DNA from: Bacillota bacterium | GTDB lineage: Bacteria > Bacillota > Clostridia > Peptostreptococcales > Anaerovoracaceae | DNA length: 32,857 bases | Assembly: GCA_017416795.1 (NCBI GenBank) | Contig: JAFQBD010000045.1 | Coordinates: forward strand, 1-32,857 | Direction of reading: 5' to 3' | Part shown: positions 16,694 through 25,291 of the stretch, piece after piece | How positions within the stretch are numbered: the first letter of the stretch is position 1 | Layout: the number at the start of each line of letters is the position of its first letter | Program-made: the position numbers and the translations under genes | The notes under the pieces: generated by a model | Database searches by the model: none | Seen by the model: the letters and a program-made list of their open reading frames with translations, nothing else | Told to the model about the DNA's origin: nothing

Positions 16694-19600
16694 ATGAAAA
16701 GAAATAAAAAAGCAATCCTGCATATGTTACTGGTTATAGCCATGATCACTACGGTTGTAGGGCTTACAGGATTTATGAGTCCTGCCGATGCTGTCGTAGA
16801 TGATAAGGGCGATGGCGTATATTTCAGCGAGCAGTATGCTGAGGCCGGCAAGGTGCTGACAGTCAAGTATGACGGCAGTGAGACGGACTTGGAATACAAA
16901 TGGTATGTAGGCGGTAAAGCAGTAGTTCCTGAAGGGGAACCTGTAGATGAAAAGGAAGATGCGACCTTTGATATAACTAAGGAGCATTATCAGAAGAACA
17001 TCAAGGCAGAAGTCTGGGCGGCAGGCAATAAGCTTGGAGAAGCATCCATGTTTGTCAGCAAGCTTCCTGTGCTTTACATAGATACTGAAGGCGGAGCAGA
17101 GGTGGTTACTAAGGATTACTACCTGAATGCGCAGATGCATCTTCAGGGAAATGCCCTTTACAATTCAGATAATACTACGCTTTATACGGGAGCTACAGAG
17201 ATCAAGGGCAGAGGAAACTCCACATGGGAGCTTTTCCCTAAGAAGCCTTACAGACTGAAGCTGGACAAGAAGACTGACCTCTTCGGCATGGGCAAGGAAA
17301 AGAACTGGGTGCTGCTGGCTAACTATATCGATGAGAGCGGCATGAGAAATATGCTTGCAGGCGACGTTGCCACCAGGCTGAATGTCGGCAAGATGGACGG
17401 CACTTGGGTGGAAGTCGTTATGAATGGTGAGAACCTGGGCCTTTACATGATATGCGAGCATGTGAGATTGTCTGAAGATCGTGTAGATGTATTTGACTGG
17501 GAAAGTGCGGGAGAGGATATCGCTGAGGCTATCGCCGATGCTGATGGATATTCAAAGGATGAGCATGATGCTCTTGAAACTTTCATGGTCGAAGAAGATA
17601 TGTCATGGATCTCAACAGGTGAAGTCGTGTTCAACGGCAAGACATATAAGACTGCTGAATATTATGAGGGATTGCCTTCATCTTTCAGCGGCGGCTGGCT
17701 GATGGAGATGGACTATGGATATGATGAAGTATCTAAGTTCACTACAGATAACGGTGCGACACTCATGTTCAAGAGTCCTGAATTCATCTGCACGGATGAG
17801 ATCGCAATGAATACTGTCAAAGAGTATGTACAGACATTTGAAGATGCACTGTATAGCAAGGACTTCAATACTGTGTCCGGAGATAAGACAGTTTCATATA
17901 CTGAATTTGTCGATATGGATTCCATGGTGAACTTCTGGTTCGCTTCAGAATTTCTCATGAATGAAATAGGATGTAAGAGTACATATTTCCAGAAGGATAT
18001 CGATCAGAATATAAAGTTCGGACCTGTATGGGACTTTGATTTCAGCTCCGGATCTGTTTCTCCGTTCAGTGCACAGAATGCGTGTGACCGGACATCCGAT
18101 AATAAGTACTGGAACGGTACGCAGGACAAGTGGTGGTTCGTGCAGGCAATGAAGGATCCTTATTTCGCAGTCAAGGCAAGAAACATCTATCTTGAAAATG
18201 AAGAATACTTCAAGAATATCATCTCTAAAGACGGATTGCTGGATGGATGGTATGACTATCTGAAAGAGGCGGGCGATCATAACTATGAGCTTTGGAAGTA
18301 CTCCAGAGGATTCGACGCTGATTGTCAGGCGCTGGCAGGATGGCTGGATGAGCGTATCAGCTGGATGGATAAGCAGTTCGCATCTGATGAATCCGCTATA
18401 GCATCACTTGGCGGTGTGCTCAGTGATAAGGTGAAGCTCAGCCTGAACGGTGAAGGAGTGACTCACAGCGGCGGAAGTGAATATGTCCTGAAATCGGGAA
18501 GTGAGAGCTTCGATATGACCGCAGCTGTAGGTGAAGGTGAATATACTGAACTTAATTATTACATCAACAGCAAGTATCAGGGAACTGTTCCTGTCGCTGA
18601 TGGTAAGGCGAATATAGTTGTAAGAGAAGATCAGCTGACTGAAACTGTAGGATCTGATAATGTCATCACTGTGTGGCTGAAGGATAAGGATGGCAGCCTG
18701 ACTGAGCAGCAGTTCCTGACTGTCAAGGTGATTGCCGATCAGGTTATGTACAACGTAGTCTTCAACGATATGGGCGGAACTCGTGCAGTCAAGGTGATTG
18801 CCGGGGAAAAGGTGTATCTCGACGAGCCACAGCAGATGGACAAGAATACTGTGTTCTTAGGATGGTCTGACGGTAAGGCTACATATGAAGCTGGTAAGAA
18901 GATCGCTGTAAGCGGAGATGTGACGCTCAATGCAGTATGGGAGATGTGTTCGGACGGAACTAACATCCACGATTTCGCGGATAAAGAAGATGTTCGAGTA
19001 TGTATCAAAGATAAATGCGATGTGAGCACTGAAATCGAGAAGGAATACATCAACATCACAGCGTGTGCGCTGACATGCAGCAACAGATACGACAATTACT
19101 ATACAGGCAAGGAAATCAAGCCTGTTGTGACCCTTTCATATGGCGGAGAAAAGCTTATTGAAGGGACTCATTACACTATAACTTATAAGAACACTGTCGG
19201 TCCGGGATACGCGACTTATGTTATAAAGGCTATAGACGGCGCAGGATATAAGGGCGAGTATGAGCTTTCATACCGAATCCTGCCTCAGGATCTGGCAAAG
19301 GCAGATGTCAAGGTAACTTCTAAGGCACTGCTTAGCGCAGGCGTTGCTGAGCCGGAAGTTGCTGTATCATTTAACGGAACTGTATTGAAAGCCGGAACTG
19401 ACTACGAAGTTTCTTATGCAAAGAACACTGCTGTAGGTAAGGCATCGGTTACTGTCAAGGGCATAGGCGGTTACACAGGAAGCATCACTAAAAACTTCGA
19501 CGTGGTTGCGACAGCTAAAAGTGTAACGAAGTGCACCTTTGGAAGTATAGGAACTAAGGCATATACCGGCAAGGCTGTAAAGCCTGTAGTAAGTGTTAAG

Positions 19601-20311
19601 GACGGCAGCCTCAAGCTGGTGGAAGGTGTGAACTACACAGTAGCATACTCAAACAATACTAAGTGCGGCACAGCTACAGTTAAGATCACAGGCGTTAAAA
19701 AGAATGGATACACAGGAACTAAATCCGTGACATTCAAGATAAGACCTGCGAAGGTTGTTCATAAGGTCGAAAATGTGAAGTACAACCAGCAGAAGGTTAC
19801 CTGGAACAAGGTTACAGGTGCGACTGAGTACAGGGTTTACAGATCATCCAATAATAAGACTTTTAAACTGATGAAGACTGTTAAATCATCGGCATCACGT
19901 GTATATAAGAGCACAGGTCTCGAAGCGGGCAGAACTTATTACTATAAGGTGAGGGCAGTCAGAAAGAGCGGCGGAAGTACTTATCTGGGTATCCAGGGAT
20001 CGGCCGTGAAGATGAAGACCGTGCTGTATAAGGGCGTTATCAAGTCGGCTAAGAATACAGCTAAAGGCACTGCTACTATCAAGTGGGTAGGTGTTAACGG
20101 TGCCCATGGATATAAGATCTACAGATCTACTACAGGCAAGGACGGCTCGTTCAAGCTGATCAAGACTGTTAAGAAGGTAAAACAGTTCAAAAACACAGGA
20201 CTCAAGAAGGGCAAGACTTATTACTATAAGGTAAAGGCCTACCGTGTGGTCGGCGGTAAGAACGTATACGGAGCACTTTCTAAACCGTGGGGCGTGAAGA
20301 TCAAGAAATAG
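16694..20311 (+). CDS. Secreted CotH-kinase-family protein with InlB-like, MBG-like and FnIII modules
   Basis: This encodes 1205 residues. ATG 16694 begins a signal peptide (MKRNKK..., cleavage near ADA/VV, about residue 32); the ribosome site is only a GA-rich tract. An Ig-like domain (about 35-115) precedes a CotH domain (about 125-580) with IKGRGNSTW at 170-178, KKPYRLKL, KNWVLLANY, an RN pair, MNGENLGLYMICEHV and GPVWDFDFS with Asp447 and Asp449. CotH of Bacillus is an atypical protein kinase that phosphorylates spore-coat proteins, and these motifs define the family. Downstream are an InlB B-repeat-like domain (about 695-755, GWSDG), three MBG-like repeats with YTGK (about 785-1018) and two FnIII domains to the end. 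A secreted copy with a surface tail suggests phosphorylation of exported proteins, which is inference. Confidence 0.9.
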   Translation: MKRNKKAILHMLLVIAMITTVVGLTGFMSPADAVVDDKGDGVYFSEQYAEAGKVLTVKYDGSETDLEYKWYVGGKAVVPEGEPVDEKEDATFDITKEHYQKNIKAEVWAAGNKLGEASMFVSKLPVLYIDTEGGAEVVTKDYYLNAQMHLQGNALYNSDNTTLYTGATEIKGRGNSTWELFPKKPYRLKLDKKTDLFGMGKEKNWVLLANYIDESGMRNMLAGDVATRLNVGKMDGTWVEVVMNGENLGLYMICEHVRLSEDRVDVFDWESAGEDIAEAIADADGYSKDEHDALETFMVEEDMSWISTGEVVFNGKTYKTAEYYEGLPSSFSGGWLMEMDYGYDEVSKFTTDNGATLMFKSPEFICTDEIAMNTVKEYVQTFEDALYSKDFNTVSGDKTVSYTEFVDMDSMVNFWFASEFLMNEIGCKSTYFQKDIDQNIKFGPVWDFDFSSGSVSPFSAQNACDRTSDNKYWNGTQDKWWFVQAMKDPYFAVKARNIYLENEEYFKNIISKDGLLDGWYDYLKEAGDHNYELWKYSRGFDADCQALAGWLDERISWMDKQFASDESAIASLGGVLSDKVKLSLNGEGVTHSGGSEYVLKSGSESFDMTAAVGEGEYTELNYYINSKYQGTVPVADGKANIVVREDQLTETVGSDNVITVWLKDKDGSLTEQQFLTVKVIADQVMYNVVFNDMGGTRAVKVIAGEKVYLDEPQQMDKNTVFLGWSDGKATYEAGKKIAVSGDVTLNAVWEMCSDGTNIHDFADKEDVRVCIKDKCDVSTEIEKEYINITACALTCSNRYDNYYTGKEIKPVVTLSYGGEKLIEGTHYTITYKNTVGPGYATYVIKAIDGAGYKGEYELSYRILPQDLAKADVKVTSKALLSAGVAEPEVAVSFNGTVLKAGTDYEVSYAKNTAVGKASVTVKGIGGYTGSITKNFDVVATAKSVTKCTFGSIGTKAYTGKAVKPVVSVKDGSLKLVEGVNYTVAYSNNTKCGTATVKITGVKKNGYTGTKSVTFKIRPAKVVHKVENVKYNQQKVTWNKVTGATEYRVYRSSNNKTFKLMKTVKSSASRVYKSTGLEAGRTYYYKVRAVRKSGGSTYLGIQGSAVKMKTVLYKGVIKSAKNTAKGTATIKWVGVNGAHGYKIYRSTTGKDGSFKLIKTVKKVKQFKNTGLKKGKTYYYKVKAYRVVGGKNVYGALSKPWGVKIKK

Positions 20312-20316
20312 AGTAC

Positions 20317-20340
20317 TTGACAATGATATAACCGTGTCAA
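20317..20340. other. Inverted repeat TTGACA/TGTCAA downstream of the CotH-family gene
   Basis: TTGACA at 20317-20322 and TGTCAA at 20335-20340 enclose 12 bases, just after the stop at 20311. It echoes the inner arms of the terminators at 14078 and 16540. No T-run follows. Confidence 0.4.
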
Positions 20341-20380
20341 TAAGCATAATGAATAGTTGAATGAATAAATGAATTGATAT

Positions 20381-20409
20381 GGGAGTCGGTTTAACCGGCT
20401 CCCAATTTT
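20381..20409 (+). terminator. Terminator after the CotH-family gene
   Basis: GGGAG-T-CGG pairs with CCG-G-CTCCC (20381-20403) around a 5-base loop and is followed by AATTTTA. Confidence 0.8.
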
Positions 20410-20436
20410 AGGTAAAATATGGCTTATTGTTATATA

Positions 20437-20465
20437 TTGACTATAGCGAAATAGTAGCTTATAAT
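20437..20465 (+). promoter_or_regulatory. Sigma-A promoter of the 462-aa secreted protein gene
   Basis: TTGACT (20437-20442) and TATAAT (20460-20465) are 17 bp apart, 44 bp before the start codon. Confidence 0.85.
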
Positions 20466-20509
20466 GTTTTAGGAAGATTCAGAAAATACAAAAAAAGAGG
20501 AGGGAGAGT

Positions 20510-21898
20510 ATGAAGAAGAGAGGAAGATCATTATTGAAGCGGATAAGCATAATAACAGCAGTAGCCATGCTTATCACAGTATTCAATATTCCGTTTATGG
20601 GACATGCAGCAGAAGGACAGGTTGCATCAGCCGCACAGAACGGATTCGGTGTAGCTATCGGTGACCACATCGAAGGTGGTTATACACCGATAGCAGATGA
20701 AGGCGTTGTTGTTGACGACCTTTATGATGAAGAACTTGATTATGGCGATGGACCATATCATGAATTTGAGATTACTTATAATGATGGTATCTTCGACGAA
20801 GATCCGGATAATCCCGGAGTAGATCAAGAGGATGCCGTACCTGAAGGGTTGATCACCATAACCAGTTCAGATGTTGACGTTGTAGCACCTATCCTGCAAA
20901 AACGCGTATATAATGAGAAGACTGATGAATATGATTATATTTATCAGAATGATATCCAGGCGACAAGCAAGCTGGATGTAGATGATGAGGGCTTTACTAC
21001 ACAGTATTTTTCTCTGTATTATACAGGCTTCGGACAGGCTGATATCACTATGACTTTCACATATCCTGATGGAGAAAAAGTTACTATGGCTGAGTTCCCT
21101 GTAACCGTAAAGGGCGTAGCAGTAGTGATTGATCAAGATATCTTTGCCTATGATGGTAAGGTGAAGACACCTGAAATCGGTGTAGTTGATTGGCAGGGCA
21201 ATATTGTTAGTGAAGACAACTACACTCTGAATTATGCAGATGGTAGAAAACTGCCGGGAGTATATGATATAGAGATCGTATTTGACGAAGATTATGATGG
21301 GTATGAAGGCTCATGGGTCACTTATTTCGTGATCACCCCGAAAGCGCCTGCCAGTGTATCCACAAGGCTCACAGGACATGATGATATCAGAGTGAGTTGG
21401 AAAGCATCAACAGGTGCGGACGGATACTATGTTTATTACAAGAAAGGAACAGGCAGCTACAATCTTCTTAAACGTGTAACAGGAACTTATGCGACAGCAT
21501 CTAACCTTACAGATGGTGCTAAATATACATTCAAAATAGTTCCTTATGTAGATGCATACGGTGAAAAAGTAAAAGCTAATGTTTACAAGACTTCAGCCGC
21601 TACATACACTTTGAAGAAGATTTCAACCCCTAAAGTATCTAAGAGTGGAACCAAGGTAAAAGTAAGATGGACAAACATCAGTGGAGAAACAGGATATCAA
21701 ATCTCAAGATCCACTAAGAGCAAAGGTACAAACATAGTTGCAACTTATAAGACAACTAAGGGTACATACAAGAATATCACAGCGAAGAAGGGAACTAAGT
21801 ACTACTACAAAGTAAGGGCTTATAAGAGCTATGTAGTCAATGGTAAGACTGTTAAAGTATACGGTCCTTGGTCTGAAACTAAATCATATAGAAGATAA
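20510..21898 (+). CDS. Secreted FnIII protein of unknown function
   Basis: This encodes 462 residues. ATG 20510 follows a strong GAGGAGGGA site. A signal peptide (MKKRGRSLLKR plus a hydrophobic core, cleavage near GHA/AE, about residue 34) leads to an acidic, Asp/Glu-rich N-terminal segment and then a beta-sandwich-like region. Next is a domain with YDGKVKTPEIGVVD and KLPGVYDIEI, related to the MBG-like domains of its neighbours. Two FnIII domains finish the protein. They closely resemble the last two domains of the 2867-aa protein (shared SGTKVKV, GETGYQIS and YYKVRAYK). No catalytic domain is recognised, so it could be a binding or structural surface protein. It has its own promoter and terminator. 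Confidence 0.87.
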   Translation: MKKRGRSLLKRISIITAVAMLITVFNIPFMGHAAEGQVASAAQNGFGVAIGDHIEGGYTPIADEGVVVDDLYDEELDYGDGPYHEFEITYNDGIFDEDPDNPGVDQEDAVPEGLITITSSDVDVVAPILQKRVYNEKTDEYDYIYQNDIQATSKLDVDDEGFTTQYFSLYYTGFGQADITMTFTYPDGEKVTMAEFPVTVKGVAVVIDQDIFAYDGKVKTPEIGVVDWQGNIVSEDNYTLNYADGRKLPGVYDIEIVFDEDYDGYEGSWVTYFVITPKAPASVSTRLTGHDDIRVSWKASTGADGYYVYYKKGTGSYNLLKRVTGTYATASNLTDGAKYTFKIVPYVDAYGEKVKANVYKTSAATYTLKKISTPKVSKSGTKVKVRWTNISGETGYQISRSTKSKGTNIVATYKTTKGTYKNITAKKGTKYYYKVRAYKSYVVNGKTVKVYGPWSETKSYRR

Positions 21899-21907
21899 AC
21901 CCTAGCA

Positions 21908-21937
21908 GGAGCCGATAATTGTTATCGGCTCTTTATT
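21908..21937 (+). terminator. Terminator; first copy of a 30-bp element that flanks the accessory cassette
   Basis: GAGCCGATAA pairs with TTATCGGCTC around TTG and is followed by TTTATT. The whole 30-bp stretch recurs exactly at 25292-25321. Confidence 0.88.
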
Positions 21938-21994
21938 AGGAAGTTAAGAATGGTGAAATATTCCCCATAATAAAGGCAATTTATATTATCTTTT

Positions 21995-22025
21995 AAGGCT
22001 TCGGTTTAACGAAGCCTTATTGTTT
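21995..22025 (+). terminator. Second hairpin between the secreted-protein gene and the cassette
   Basis: AAGGCTTCG pairs with CGAAGCCTT around GTTTAA (21995-22018), followed by ATTGTTTT. It may be a back-up terminator or a bidirectional element. Confidence 0.65.
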
Positions 22026-22077
22026 TGGGATCCCTTTCAGTAATGAAACATGACATTTTGAATTGGGTTTATAGTGC

Positions 22078-22094
22078 TTTGTCGGAATTTGTCG
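22078..22094. promoter_or_regulatory. Direct repeat TTTGTCG upstream of the nitrilase-like gene
   Basis: TTTGTCG occurs at 22078-22084 and 22088-22094, one helical turn apart, 17 bp before the GGTGGAG ribosome site. It could be a regulator-binding site. I could not find a convincing -35/-10 pair for this gene. Confidence 0.3.
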
Positions 22095-22122
22095 AACGAA
22101 AGAGTTTTTTGGTGGAGTTTTT

Positions 22123-22230
22123 ATGAGATATAATTATTACACAAGAACCTTTGGAGGCGATGACGATAATTATGAGAGGATTATCTACAAAATATTTAGA
22201 TTTATTAAGAAGAACATATACTATATATGA
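22123..22230 (+). CDS. 35-aa ORF with a strong ribosome site overlapping the start of the nitrilase-like gene
   Basis: ATG 22123 is preceded by GGTGGAG at 5-base spacing, the best ribosome site in this intergenic region. It encodes a 35-residue peptide starting MRYNYYTRTFGGDDDNYER and ending at TGA 22228-22230, inside the next gene but in another frame. It may be a leader peptide that couples translation of the nitrilase-like gene. Alternatively it may be the true N-terminus of that protein separated by a frame change, or chance. Confidence 0.35.
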   Translation: MRYNYYTRTFGGDDDNYERIIYKIFRFIKKNIYYI

Positions 22231-23641
22231 CTTTATCGCAGTGATTTATTGTTTAATAGATAGGACTGATAATCGTTCCGTGCGAAAATGGGAAGTTTGG
22301 CATATACAGCCAGAGAATGTTTTTATCGTTAATGAAATCGAAAGTATGTTAAGATTAGAAATTGAATCTGCCTGCCAAAACCATAGTGATTTCATAGAAA
22401 GCTATCTAACATTTATAAATGATAAGCAAGAGCAATTAACAAATATTTTAATTGAGACAATAATTCTATGTGATAAACTGACTGCTGAGTTTGAAAAAAA
22501 GGACTCGCCGGGGTATTGCTCTGATAAAGGAACTCTGAATAAGAATGGTGGAACAACAGGCTGTTATATATATAACATTCCACCTAAGGGGTACGATGGT
22601 AAAATTATAAAAGCAAATAAAAAAAGGCGTGGGGGTAATTTTGCAATAATTAATAAATATAATATAGATAGAAAACTTGAGCACTTAATCATATTAGACA
22701 AAGAGATTTTGAGCGGATATGAAATTAATGTGAAGCAATATACACCTGTACACAGCAGTATTGATGGCAGTTATAGTATTGGTATAATATCTATATTTAA
22801 CAATCCTTGGTTTGAAATGATAAAGAATAATGAAGAAAAAAGTTTCCATATTATATATAAGGATGAGTGTAATGAAGCTAATAAAATTATTATAGATTGT
22901 ATAAAATCTGCAGTGGAGGAAAATGTGGACTTTATTGTACTCCCGGAAATAATTATGAATGAGACGACTCAAAAGGCGGTAAGAAAATATCTCATAAAGA
23001 GTTATAGTGATGCTGGAAATTTGAAACTGGTATTTATGGGGAGCCTATGGAAAAACGGAGAAAATACAGGTGTTGTTTTGTCTGCGGCGGGAAGAGTCTT
23101 GTTTGAAACAAAAAAAATAAATCCATATACATACTACGATAAAGAAGAACAGAAAGAGTATATAGAGGATCTAAATAAAATGGATAAAAAAGTGAATATG
23201 GTGGATATAGAAGGAGTTGGAAGAATAACGTATTCCATATGCAGAGATGGATTGATAAGAGATGCTATTTCTATAAAAGCAGGATATTTGATGAGCAATA
23301 TGGAAGTGATATCGGCGTATTCACAAAAGACTGATGAGTTTAATGAAATGGCCAATTCATCAGCACGAGGATTTTATATGTCAAATATCTTTTGTAATAG
23401 TTGTGCTGCGATTGAATGCAATAATGGCAAGCACTCGTTAAGTGGATTTGTGTCTGTTCCTTATATAAATGAAAAGGAGATTTGTAATGACTGCAAATAT
23501 TCATATAAAGAAGATGTATGTTATGAAAATAAAGCTCTATGTAAAGGATGTGTTAGTGTCTTTAAAATAAAGGTTGACACAAAAGGCAAAGGAATGACTG
23601 TAGATAGTTATAGAAAAAGATATAAAAAAGTTGAAGAGTAA
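22172..23641 (+). CDS. Carbon-nitrogen hydrolase (nitrilase-fold) protein with unknown N-terminal domain
   Basis: This encodes 489 residues from ATG 22172. In-frame ATG 22160 sits only 2 bases after GGAGG (22153-22157), and 22172 is 14 bases after it, so the start is uncertain. Residues 1 to about 190 are a largely helical, charged domain that I do not recognise. Residues about 195-440 look like the nitrilase/amidase superfamily: Glu259 in FIVLPEIIM, Lys314/315 in ETKKINPY and Cys357 in ITYSICRDG form the Glu-Lys-Cys triad. A Cys cluster near the end (ICNDC, then a lone Cys, then LCKGC) could bind a metal. Nitrilase domains occur fused to some defence reverse transcriptases, but no RT motif is present here. 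It is AT-rich relative to the flanking genes and heads a cassette with a winged-helix and a helical protein. Confidence 0.75.
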   Translation: MRGLSTKYLDLLRRTYTIYDFIAVIYCLIDRTDNRSVRKWEVWHIQPENVFIVNEIESMLRLEIESACQNHSDFIESYLTFINDKQEQLTNILIETIILCDKLTAEFEKKDSPGYCSDKGTLNKNGGTTGCYIYNIPPKGYDGKIIKANKKRRGGNFAIINKYNIDRKLEHLIILDKEILSGYEINVKQYTPVHSSIDGSYSIGIISIFNNPWFEMIKNNEEKSFHIIYKDECNEANKIIIDCIKSAVEENVDFIVLPEIIMNETTQKAVRKYLIKSYSDAGNLKLVFMGSLWKNGENTGVVLSAAGRVLFETKKINPYTYYDKEEQKEYIEDLNKMDKKVNMVDIEGVGRITYSICRDGLIRDAISIKAGYLMSNMEVISAYSQKTDEFNEMANSSARGFYMSNIFCNSCAAIECNNGKHSLSGFVSVPYINEKEICNDCKYSYKEDVCYENKALCKGCVSVFKIKVDTKGKGMTVDSYRKRYKKVEE

Positions 23642-23659
23642 GTGGAAATAGATTATAAT
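23631..23659 (+). promoter_or_regulatory. Internal sigma-A promoter before the winged-helix gene
   Basis: TTGAAG (23631-23636) and TATAAT (23654-23659) are 17 bp apart; the -35 overlaps the last codons of the nitrilase-like gene. Confidence 0.65.
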
Positions 23660-23663
23660 AAAC

Positions 23664-23682
23664 GTGAACAAAAAGTGAACAA
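23664..23682. promoter_or_regulatory. Direct repeats GTGAACAA just downstream of the internal promoter
   Basis: GTGAACAA occurs at 23664-23671 and 23675-23682, 11 bp apart, at about the transcription start. This position suits a repressor, possibly the winged-helix product of the next gene. Confidence 0.4.
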
Positions 23683-23720
23683 TAGAAATGATATGTTTTA
23701 AAAATATTTAAGGTGACACT

Positions 23721-24554
23721 ATGGAAAATACATTGAGCAGGATTGTTTACAAGGGAAAAAGAATTGAAGAGCCTGAAATTGTTATAAATGATATGATTGA
23801 TATATCAGTTGAAGGCATAACAAATGACAGGGTGAAGTATTTTGTAAAAGATTTTGAAAAGATATTATTGAGTTATGAAGTGATTTCTCAGACTCTAGAA
23901 TTGGATAATGAGCCTATAAGGAAAGCAGCATATGATTATGGGAGAATGTATTCTATTGCAGTTTTGCTGAGCAAGATAGCTGAAGAACAAAAGGAAAGAG
24001 AAAACTTAGATGAGATTAAATATAAGTCGAAATATTTGAAGAAAGCACTTGCAACAATTGACGAAAAAGGAAATATAAGTGGAAGGGAACTTGCGGCGGC
24101 TCTTGGAATGAAAAATCGAAGTGATTTGACAAATTTTATGAACCGAGTTGAGCGCTACAAGCTATTTAGATGCGTAAAAGTTGGAAATAAGAATTATTAT
24201 TCTTTATCTGTAAATGGCAAAAAATATATTGAATACTTAAAGGCTACTGATAATTATTCTGTTAAGGCCGATAATATTGGTTTTTTTCATTGCTTATTAG
24301 AAAATTTGGCAGAGGAACTTAAGAAGAGCAAACCAAAAGCGTTTTCTGTTATAATAAAGACAAACAATGATATTCCTAATAATTCTATGTTTACATCGAA
24401 AGTGTTAAAAAGAGGAATTGAAAATGTGATTAATGCTCGAGATGTTAGATTTAATGAGAATTTTATTGATAAATCTGATGATTTCACATATTGTAAATAC
24501 AAAATAAAACATGTAGGAGCATGTTTATCAATGCAAAATGACACATATAGATAA
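23721..24554 (+). CDS. Winged-helix protein of the accessory cassette
   Basis: This encodes 277 residues, with ATG 23721 four bases after AAGGTGA. The N-terminal ~100 residues are helical and acidic. The middle (about 108-175) has a winged-helix pattern: GNISGRELAAALGMKNRSDL as helix-turn-helix, a following helix, then a wing ending in KNYYSLSVNGKKYIEYL. This resembles MarR/DtxR-like DNA-binding domains. The C-terminal ~100 residues are a separate alpha/beta region with no family I can name. It could be a transcriptional regulator of the cassette or a DNA/RNA-sensing component. It has its own promoter with direct repeats, 79 bp after the nitrilase-like gene and 33 bp before the next gene. Confidence 0.72.
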   Translation: MENTLSRIVYKGKRIEEPEIVINDMIDISVEGITNDRVKYFVKDFEKILLSYEVISQTLELDNEPIRKAAYDYGRMYSIAVLLSKIAEEQKERENLDEIKYKSKYLKKALATIDEKGNISGRELAAALGMKNRSDLTNFMNRVERYKLFRCVKVGNKNYYSLSVNGKKYIEYLKATDNYSVKADNIGFFHCLLENLAEELKKSKPKAFSVIIKTNNDIPNNSMFTSKVLKRGIENVINARDVRFNENFIDKSDDFTYCKYKIKHVGACLSMQNDTYR

Positions 24555-24587
24555 AGTGGTTAATAGTATATTTGGAGGTGATTTTAC

Positions 24588-25211
24588 ATGGACAGCATTT
24601 ATAAATTGGTGAATGAGCTACTTGAATATATTGATACTTCTGATTTAAATGACATTCTTAAAAGTGAAAATGAAAATGTGTTTCATCTGATAAATAAGAT
24701 GATTATTGAAGTTTCAGAAGAGGTTAAAAAAGGTTCAATAACAACAGAAAAAATAATAGATAGACTTAATAACAAATATGATAATGCAGAAAAGTTCTTG
24801 AATGTAATAAGTAGTAGCGTGGATAATAAATTAGAACCTTATCATGAAATGAGCTTTTTCAGAAAAATGGACATTTCAGAACAAAAAAATATGTTGCAGA
24901 CAGCATTTGAACACATGATAATACATGTTGAGGATCCAAGTTACTTTTATGAGAAACAGGACATAGATGCAAATCAGATGAAATATGTCGTTAAAATGCT
25001 TAATACAGTAAGTATAATGGTTGTAGAAAATAATGTCACTAAGCAATATTATTGTAAAGAAATGTATGATATGTTTGGCTTGAATGAAGATGTTATGGAT
25101 ATAATATGGGAAATGTATCAAGAAAATATTTCACAGCTTAGATATAATCAGTTGTTTAAATATCTCAAGAGACAAGAAGAATTTATGGAGCGGTTAGTTG
25201 AGGATGAGTGA
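24588..25211 (+). CDS. Small all-helical protein of the accessory cassette, function unknown
   Basis: This encodes 207 residues, with ATG 24588 after an excellent GGAGGTGATT site. The sequence is acidic and predicted largely helical with no Cys pair, signal peptide or membrane segment. The ending EFMERLVEDE lies on a long charged helix. No family is recognised. It is co-directional with the winged-helix gene (33-bp gap), probably one transcript, and is followed by the second copy of the 30-bp terminator. An adaptor or scaffolding role next to the nitrilase-like and winged-helix proteins is possible but unproven. Confidence 0.7.
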   Translation: MDSIYKLVNELLEYIDTSDLNDILKSENENVFHLINKMIIEVSEEVKKGSITTEKIIDRLNNKYDNAEKFLNVISSSVDNKLEPYHEMSFFRKMDISEQKNMLQTAFEHMIIHVEDPSYFYEKQDIDANQMKYVVKMLNTVSIMVVENNVTKQYYCKEMYDMFGLNEDVMDIIWEMYQENISQLRYNQLFKYLKRQEEFMERLVEDE

Positions 25212-25291
25212 TTTATAAAGTATTAATATTTGCAATTGTAGCTTGATGGTTTATGACTTTAAGGTTTGACATTGATAAACCATACGGTATC

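Noticed and set aside
22172..23641. Reverse transcriptase fused to the nitrilase domain, as in DRT systems
   Set aside because: No YxDD or other RT motif is visible in the N-terminal ~190 residues or upstream DNA.
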